A stretch of 25,000 nt of DNA from Plakobranchus ocellatus (lineage: Eukaryota; Mollusca; Gastropoda; Plakobranchidae). The stretch lies in NCBI GenBank assembly GCA_019648995.1, contig BLXT01000362.1, positions 153,350 to 178,349 on the forward strand. The letters are read 5' to 3'. A model generated the notes under the pieces. That model was not told the DNA's origin, searched no databases, and saw only the letters and a list, made by a program, of their open reading frames with translations. Positions 20,230 through 25,000 of the stretch are shown piece by piece. The translations under genes and the position numbers were made by a program. Position 1 is the first letter of the stretch. Each line of letters opens with the position of its first letter.

Positions 20230-21934
20230 CTGGTTTTCAATTGTGTAGGCAAAATTTTGAAAACTCATGAAATAATGTAAAAGGAAGCGATATAATAATG
20301 ACTTGTTTCATGACAAAAACAAAGGAAGCTAAGACAGCATAGAAAAATTGTTTTTGAAATGATCATGCAAAAAAAAAATCATTATAGTGTATATATCTTT
20401 ATCATTAATTTGTAATTGGATTAAATCTGTAATCAATCATTATAAATGGTGTTTATAATCTTTTGGAGTTTTGCCCCGAACACCTCAATTTTTGCCTTGT
20501 CACCATACAACATCAATTCTTGTCATCATCCAGTTCCTGTTTACTGAATCATGAAGACTTTACTGTATTTCTCTGCCTAAACACAGGCCCAGCATGTAAG
20601 GGACTAATCCCATCTTTTTGAAAATGGCGTTGTAGAAAAATCGGAACCCACTGTGATTCACTCTGAGCTGAATTAGGAAACATGTTTTACAGGGTAGGTG
20701 TCTGGTTTTTTATTGTTTAATTTGATGCTTTGCAATGATATTTTTGAAAATGGAACTAGTCGCCCTAATAAGCAACCATAGATCTAGTGTAAAGACTTTA
20801 AAATCTGATCATATATTATCAAAAATCTTTAGAATGAATAAGCTATCGACATTAACAAATCAACCTGTGCAGTTGAAGTGCCAAAAGTGTATCTCTTTTA
20901 ATTTCCTATCTGCATGAATCTGAGTTTTTTTTATATAGATCTTGCCTCCATCAGGCAACAGTTCGAAATGGCTTACATTACTATTCAAGTTCAAGGAAAA
21001 AATTGATATGAATAAACAAGGGTATTAGTCCTGAGTATTTTAGATTTTTATATTCTCTCTGTGTGTAGATTGGCACAGTCATATATATTTCTCATACATT
21101 TAATTTTAAAAAGTAATCATTTAAAGAACTAACTCTCGTTCCCATTGAAATGAATCTGACCATGGCATCTATAACAAGTGAGACAACAAGTAAAATTCCT
21201 ACAAAATTAAATAAAACATGCACAAAAAAGATTTATCTAATGTTGAAGGATAATAACATTCACAACTTTTCTTTAAAAGAAAAGTGATTAGGTTTTAAAT
21301 AAAAAAGGCCAATTAAGGCTTTAAAATAATGAATTGCTGTGCATTTTATGCGTTTTGAATAGAAAACAAATAATTGTTTTTTACCTTTTTCATTCAAAGG
21401 AGGATTTCGGGCCTCTGTTTTGCATCTGAGTTTCTTGAATTCATCAACTTCTGTTTTTGAGCGTCGAATGGCCAAGCTTTTGCCCTTTTCATCTTGAAAC
21501 AATCTTGTTTCTCTAACATACTTTTCAAAAGTGTTCTCACCAACAAGTGAAGGTGCCGGAATGTTCAATGGATACATAGAGGCAATCACCTCTGAGATTT
21601 TCCTCCCTTCAGCTTTGAAACTGAGTCCATACTCTCGCCGAAAATTTCTCCAGATATTGCTGTTGTAACTAGTGTCTGGTCTAGCAGGGAAAGGTGCAGC
21701 AGGTTTTCCAGCTTCTACCCATAGTCTCTGCTCTACTGATGGATGCTGGTTTGTGAATTCTCTTGTGGGTGTGCGAAGAAAATGGCAACATTCAATGTCT
21801 GTCATTGTGTGAGGTCTCTGCCTATTTGTGAGGCGCTGAATTGGCCTTGGGGTAAAACCTGAATAATGTGGATGTGCATCAATCATAAGGTTTTCCCGTT
21901 CCTCCAGGCTCAATTTCTGTTGCTTTACATTCAT
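19934..21934 (-). CDS. Probable TEPP/SPMIP8-like protein (281 aa, two coding exons)
   Basis: Joining 21385-21934 and 19934-20229 (donor G|GTAAAA, acceptor ACCAG|GT) gives 846 nt, 281 residues plus stop TAA. The protein is basic and has no signal peptide or membrane segment. In order it contains LSLEERENLMIDAHPHYSGF (8-27), RPHTMTDIECCHFLRTPTRE (40-59), GKPAAPFPARPDTSYNSN (76-93), SEVIASMYPLNIPAPS (114-129), a proline-rich PVPSPPPTPPP (201-211) and a charged helical segment HPEYRKLREEVARRRELM (240-257). From memory this resembles TEPP, also called SPMIP8, reported as a sperm-axoneme microtubule inner protein; I could not check this by search. The ATG at 21934 is preferred because the acceptor TTTGAACAG at 21959 cuts off the longer upstream frame, and the frame upstream across the predicted first exon is closed by a stop. 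If the name is wrong, it is still a conserved-looking spliced gene. Confidence 0.85.
20230..21384 (-). other. Intron between the two coding exons
   Basis: The 1155-base intron is AT-rich. One stretch (about 20460-20720) is slightly more GC-rich, but I recognise nothing in it. Confidence 0.75.
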
Positions 21935-21958
21935 TGTGTTTTTGGTTTGCACAATCAC
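21385..21958 (-). CDS. TEPP/SPMIP8-like gene, first coding exon (with 24-nt leader)
   Basis: The acceptor has a long pyrimidine tract followed by GAACAG. The first 24 bases (21935-21958) are leader, then ATG at 21934 opens residues 1-183 and the first base of Gly184. The donor is AAAG|GTAAAA. Confidence 0.82.
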
Positions 21959-23616
21959 CTGTTCAAAGGAAAAAAAATTTAAAACATTAAGTTCGTTGCT
22001 TTTTAATTTTAGAATAGAAAATTCTGGAGTAAGTTTAAAACGCTTGTTCATTTTTTTTTTTCAATCCACAATGTCAAAAATTCACTGCTCATCTTAACAT
22101 AAGTTTTAAACAAATATTTCAGTATCAGATTCTTTATGAAAAGGATTTTTTCCATAAAATCCTACATTTCATTGAACAATAACATTTAGAGTAATTATTA
22201 TCGTCAGAAACAACTTATTGGGCATGATTAATGGTATAAATCTTCAACTTAGGCAAGGTTAATGATTTTATCTTCAATTAGTAGACTTTATTTTTCTCCT
22301 TTGACTCAGTTCATACCATTGTAACTTGAAACAAGGTTATTTTAATCTAAATGCAGAAAATAACCAGTCAGAAATGCTCAGAGCTTTTCGCAAACCAACC
22401 GCTTATCTGGTCAAAAACGCTCTCACCGTACATGACCACCGGTTACCACTTTTTGCACTCATGCAATAACACAGCATTACGAGAAAAAGTTATATAATTT
22501 TGCTTTCTTGGTTTACTATGTTCTTTTCCCTTTCAGATGGTGCATTGTACAATAAGCTGAAACAAAAATCGAGTGATTTATGGGCATTTTAAAAATGCAC
22601 CCTGTAATTTTTTTGTTGACAAGGGAGAAAAACCCCCCAAAAATGAGTTAAAAAATAACTGGTTAAAGAGTTAAGGAAGCGTTAATTTGCATCATAAAAA
22701 ATGATGTGCATTGCTTTATTTTCAATTCACAAATGTCAAATCACAACGTAAAAAGCGATAAACTTTAATTTATTTTACAGCAAATAATGATACTGGCTAT
22801 TCACATAGGGTTTGTCAACCTCCATACTAGATCTAGATATGAATTTTAATATTTCTATATCTATCTAGGTTCTAGATCTAATTCTAGATTTAGATACATG
22901 CAGTTTACTAAGTCTAGAATCTAGATCTAGTTCTAGGTCTAAATAGGGAGGCTAGAATCTAGACTCTAGAAGTCTACCCTGATTTTAACTACATCTAGCT
23001 CTAGATTAGTTCTAAATATAGATAATATCTTGCATCTGGACCTAGTAAGGTAGTTTGTACTTTTTTAAGATCTGTTCATAGCTTTCAAACGTGGTTCTCA
23101 ACTCCATCACTATACTATTCCCTGGAAATGGTGCTTGGTGGTTGTGTTATTCTTTTTGGGTGGCAATGAAAGTGTGAGAGTTATCAACCGTACAAGACCG
23201 GTGTTTACGATGTAGGCCTACTTTGGATAAAAACAAGCAAAATGCATCGAATTTTACGATGCGAATTGACACTTCGTTAGTTCAATACCGCTGTGAATGA
23301 TGGGTGCCATGTAGTTTTCGGGGAGTTTTGTTGTGAAATTCACGGAAAGAAAAGATATCACATGAAAATGACTTGAAACATCTTGCTTTCATTTAACATA
23401 TTGAAATAAAAATGACATTAGGCCTAGATAATTCTTACATAAAGTTATGGGTAGCCGCAGCGGGAAAAGTCTGGGGCAATCGATCTTGATCTAGTTGAAA
23501 GCATCTGAGCAGAGAAATGAGAGGCAACCACGGCCAAACGATTCTCCTAGAGTTTGGCTGCATATATTTATTTATCCTTTCATCTTATACAAGCTCGGGC
23601 GGTGTCAGGAACTTAC
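21959..23616 (-). other. Probable 5' intron of the TEPP/SPMIP8-like gene
   Basis: It is bounded on the left by the acceptor at 21959-21960 and on the right by a full-consensus donor GTAAGT (23611-23616). It contains the CTAG-rich block at about 22826-23047. The acceptor is strong; the choice of donor is inference. Confidence 0.45.
22826..23047. repeat. CTAG-rich degenerate simple repeat (AGATCTAG words)
   Basis: About 15 CTAG tetramers occur in roughly 220 bases, mostly as TCTAGATCTAG, TTCTAGAT and TCTAGACTCTAGA variants. The same words are sprinkled through the window (near 6076, 14955, 20780). It looks like an expanded, mutated simple repeat. Confidence 0.85.
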
Positions 23617-23750
23617 CTTTTCAATACCTGTCGTGGTTATATGAAATCTATTTTCGGTTTATCAATGGAAAACGCCATGATTGATGCTCAAATTTGTCGC
23701 TATGGTGTCGCTGTTCCGTTTAGTAATCATATTGATTGATAGGAATGTGT
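23617..23750 (-). other. Candidate non-coding first exon of the TEPP/SPMIP8-like gene
   Basis: On the minus strand GAAAAG|GTAAGT (boundary at 23617) is an ideal splice donor. If joined to 21958 the upstream frame meets a stop without another ATG, which leaves the downstream ATG as start. The exon would contain a 13-codon upstream ORF (23637-23678). The 5' limit is unknown; 23750 is only a nominal edge. Confidence 0.35.
23637..23678 (-). promoter_or_regulatory. Possible upstream ORF (13 codons) in the leader
   Basis: ATCATGGCG gives good initiation context. The frame reads MAFSIDKPKIDFI and then TAA before the predicted donor. If transcribed it could lower translation of the main protein. This depends wholly on the first exon being real. 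Confidence 0.25.
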
Positions 23751-25000
23751 AATCATGTAAAAAAATATTGATAAATCTAAGGCACCATTAAGTTTCTCAT
23801 AAGAAATACAAATCAAAATTTATGTCAAGTTTTCAAGTTCCATTAAATAATCAAAAACAATTATTCAAAGTAAAATTATAATTTTTAAAGTTTGTACGTA
23901 CATGTATATTTTATGAATAGAACAGCGAGAGCACTGTTTATTATGGGAACCAAGAACATGGCTGCCCGCATGGATAGTGAAAAGCAGAGCTTAAGTAACT
24001 ATACAGGACAGTGTCCTAACTAGAAATGTTCTGAATGGATATCGTCAGGGAATTTTGACTGCTTGGGACTAAACAGTATGTATGATTTATCTAATTCACA
24101 CATAAAGAAATGCATTTAGTTGGAAATTGACGAATTTGAAAACCTATCTACCTTTCATGGCTAGTAAAAAAAAATGTTCTTAAATAATTATCTTTATAAC
24201 AGATATGTGTAATTATGATATAGATTTTAATTCCCCCCAGGTTAAAATTAATAACAAAATACCGCTAACGCTACGTTTCATAGATTTGTGTCCTTTTTTA
24301 ATTCAATTTTTGGGTATGATGAATTAATCTTGTTTTCCATTCCTCTCGCAAATTTCGATCACTTTGGATTTTAAAAGAATACAATACTGACTTTATACAA
24401 TACAGTTTCAATGATGCTAAACACGAATATGGCTCTCTAAATTGATGGAAAAAAAAAAACGGTTCACTAGATATTTAGTCTTGAAGTTGATGTATTTTAC
24501 TCTGTTCTTTTGTTAAAGGGGCTTAACCCAGCATGACATGCCTTCAATTCATTAGAAAGTTGGTGTGATAGCAAAAATCCGAAGTTCCTGGCTTGTTTCA
24601 TATATCTGTCGATAAGTTTATTTTGTGGAATATTGTTGTTGTCTAATAGAGTATTTTCTCTACCGGTATTCTTTTTTCTGAATCCTTCTCCCAATCATTC
24701 TTTTCCAATTCATTTATCTAGTCGAGTTTTACTGCTCTTCCCTTCGATTGCCCCTCTCCTCTCTGCTAATCATCCTCTTTCCTCTATTTTTACAACTTCT
24801 TTTTCATTTACATCTTTCCCCATTTTTAACATCTGTTCCCAATTGTGTGTGTGAGGAGGGGGGGGGGTGTTTTGTTATCCCAATCGCTCCCTCCAAATTG
24901 TCGTTTTCACCTTCTTTCAGCTCCTCTATACCCATGACCTCTTATCTTTCCGATCTACACTCTCCTCAAGTTTTTTTTCTTTCTCTTCTTTGTGCTTGAC
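23751..25000. other. AT-rich DNA with pyrimidine-rich end, no gene seen
   Basis: No exon is recognised. From about 24660 to the end the plus strand is pyrimidine-rich, with a G10 run at 24858-24867. The promoter of the TEPP/SPMIP8-like gene may lie at the left part of this stretch. Confidence 0.55.

Noticed and set aside
21935..22051. Longer N-terminus for the 281-residue protein, starting at the ATG at 22051
   Set aside because: The extra part is AT-rich and covers a polypyrimidine tract plus GAACAG acceptor. It reads as intron, and the conserved-looking sequence starts after 21934.
23554..23739. 61-residue plus-strand frame
   Set aside because: It lies antisense to the predicted first exon and has no supporting features.
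1..25000. CRISPR array, bacterial operon or phage content
   Set aside because: No regularly spaced direct repeats and no prokaryotic gene organisation; the genes are spliced and animal-like.

Overview
This window is animal nuclear DNA. Introns follow the GT-AG rule, intergenic and intronic DNA is AT-rich and full of homopolymers and microsatellites, and there are no operons or ribosome binding sites. Recurrent AGATCTAG-type and TAGGCCTA-type words, together with the two protein sequences, suggest an invertebrate, probably a mollusc and perhaps a gastropod. That taxon call is an inference from sequence flavour and was not tested by a search.

Two protein-coding genes can be read, both on the minus strand. 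The first is the 5' half of NAT10, the RNA cytidine acetyltransferase (Kre33/TmcA family). Its ATG is at 15118, and 13 coding exons run leftwards to 988, giving residues 1-545 with intact reading phase at every junction. The DUF1726-type N-terminal region and the RecD-like helicase domain (Walker A in exon 8, Walker B in exon 11) are complete. The main part of the GNAT acetyltransferase domain and the C-terminal tRNA-binding region lie outside the window, to the left of position 1. Intron 1 is large (10192-15010). It holds CT-rich tracts, a CpG-rich 47-bp tandem repeat whose units can fold into hairpins, and a cluster of CCAAT, AP-1-like and E-box motifs.

The second gene (coding 19934-21934) is a two-coding-exon gene for a 281-residue basic protein. 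It resembles TEPP/SPMIP8 (testis, prostate and placenta-expressed; sperm microtubule inner protein 8), an identification made from memory only. A consensus splice donor at 23611-23616 suggests an upstream non-coding first exon carrying a short upstream ORF. An AATAAA signal lies about 75 bases after the stop.

The 4.8-kb spacer between the genes (15119-19933) contains the presumed NAT10 promoter, a perfect 64-bp palindrome, and a GCC-loop-GGC-GAAACG fold next to it that looks like the end of a retroelement. It also contains a two-base assembly gap beside a poly(C)/(CT)n tract. The right end (23760-25000) shows no gene. Nothing in the sequence indicates that the two genes work together; they appear to be ordinary neighbours. 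No wholly new system was found. The most distinctive structures are the 64-bp palindrome with its neighbouring fold and the CpG-rich hairpin tandem repeat.
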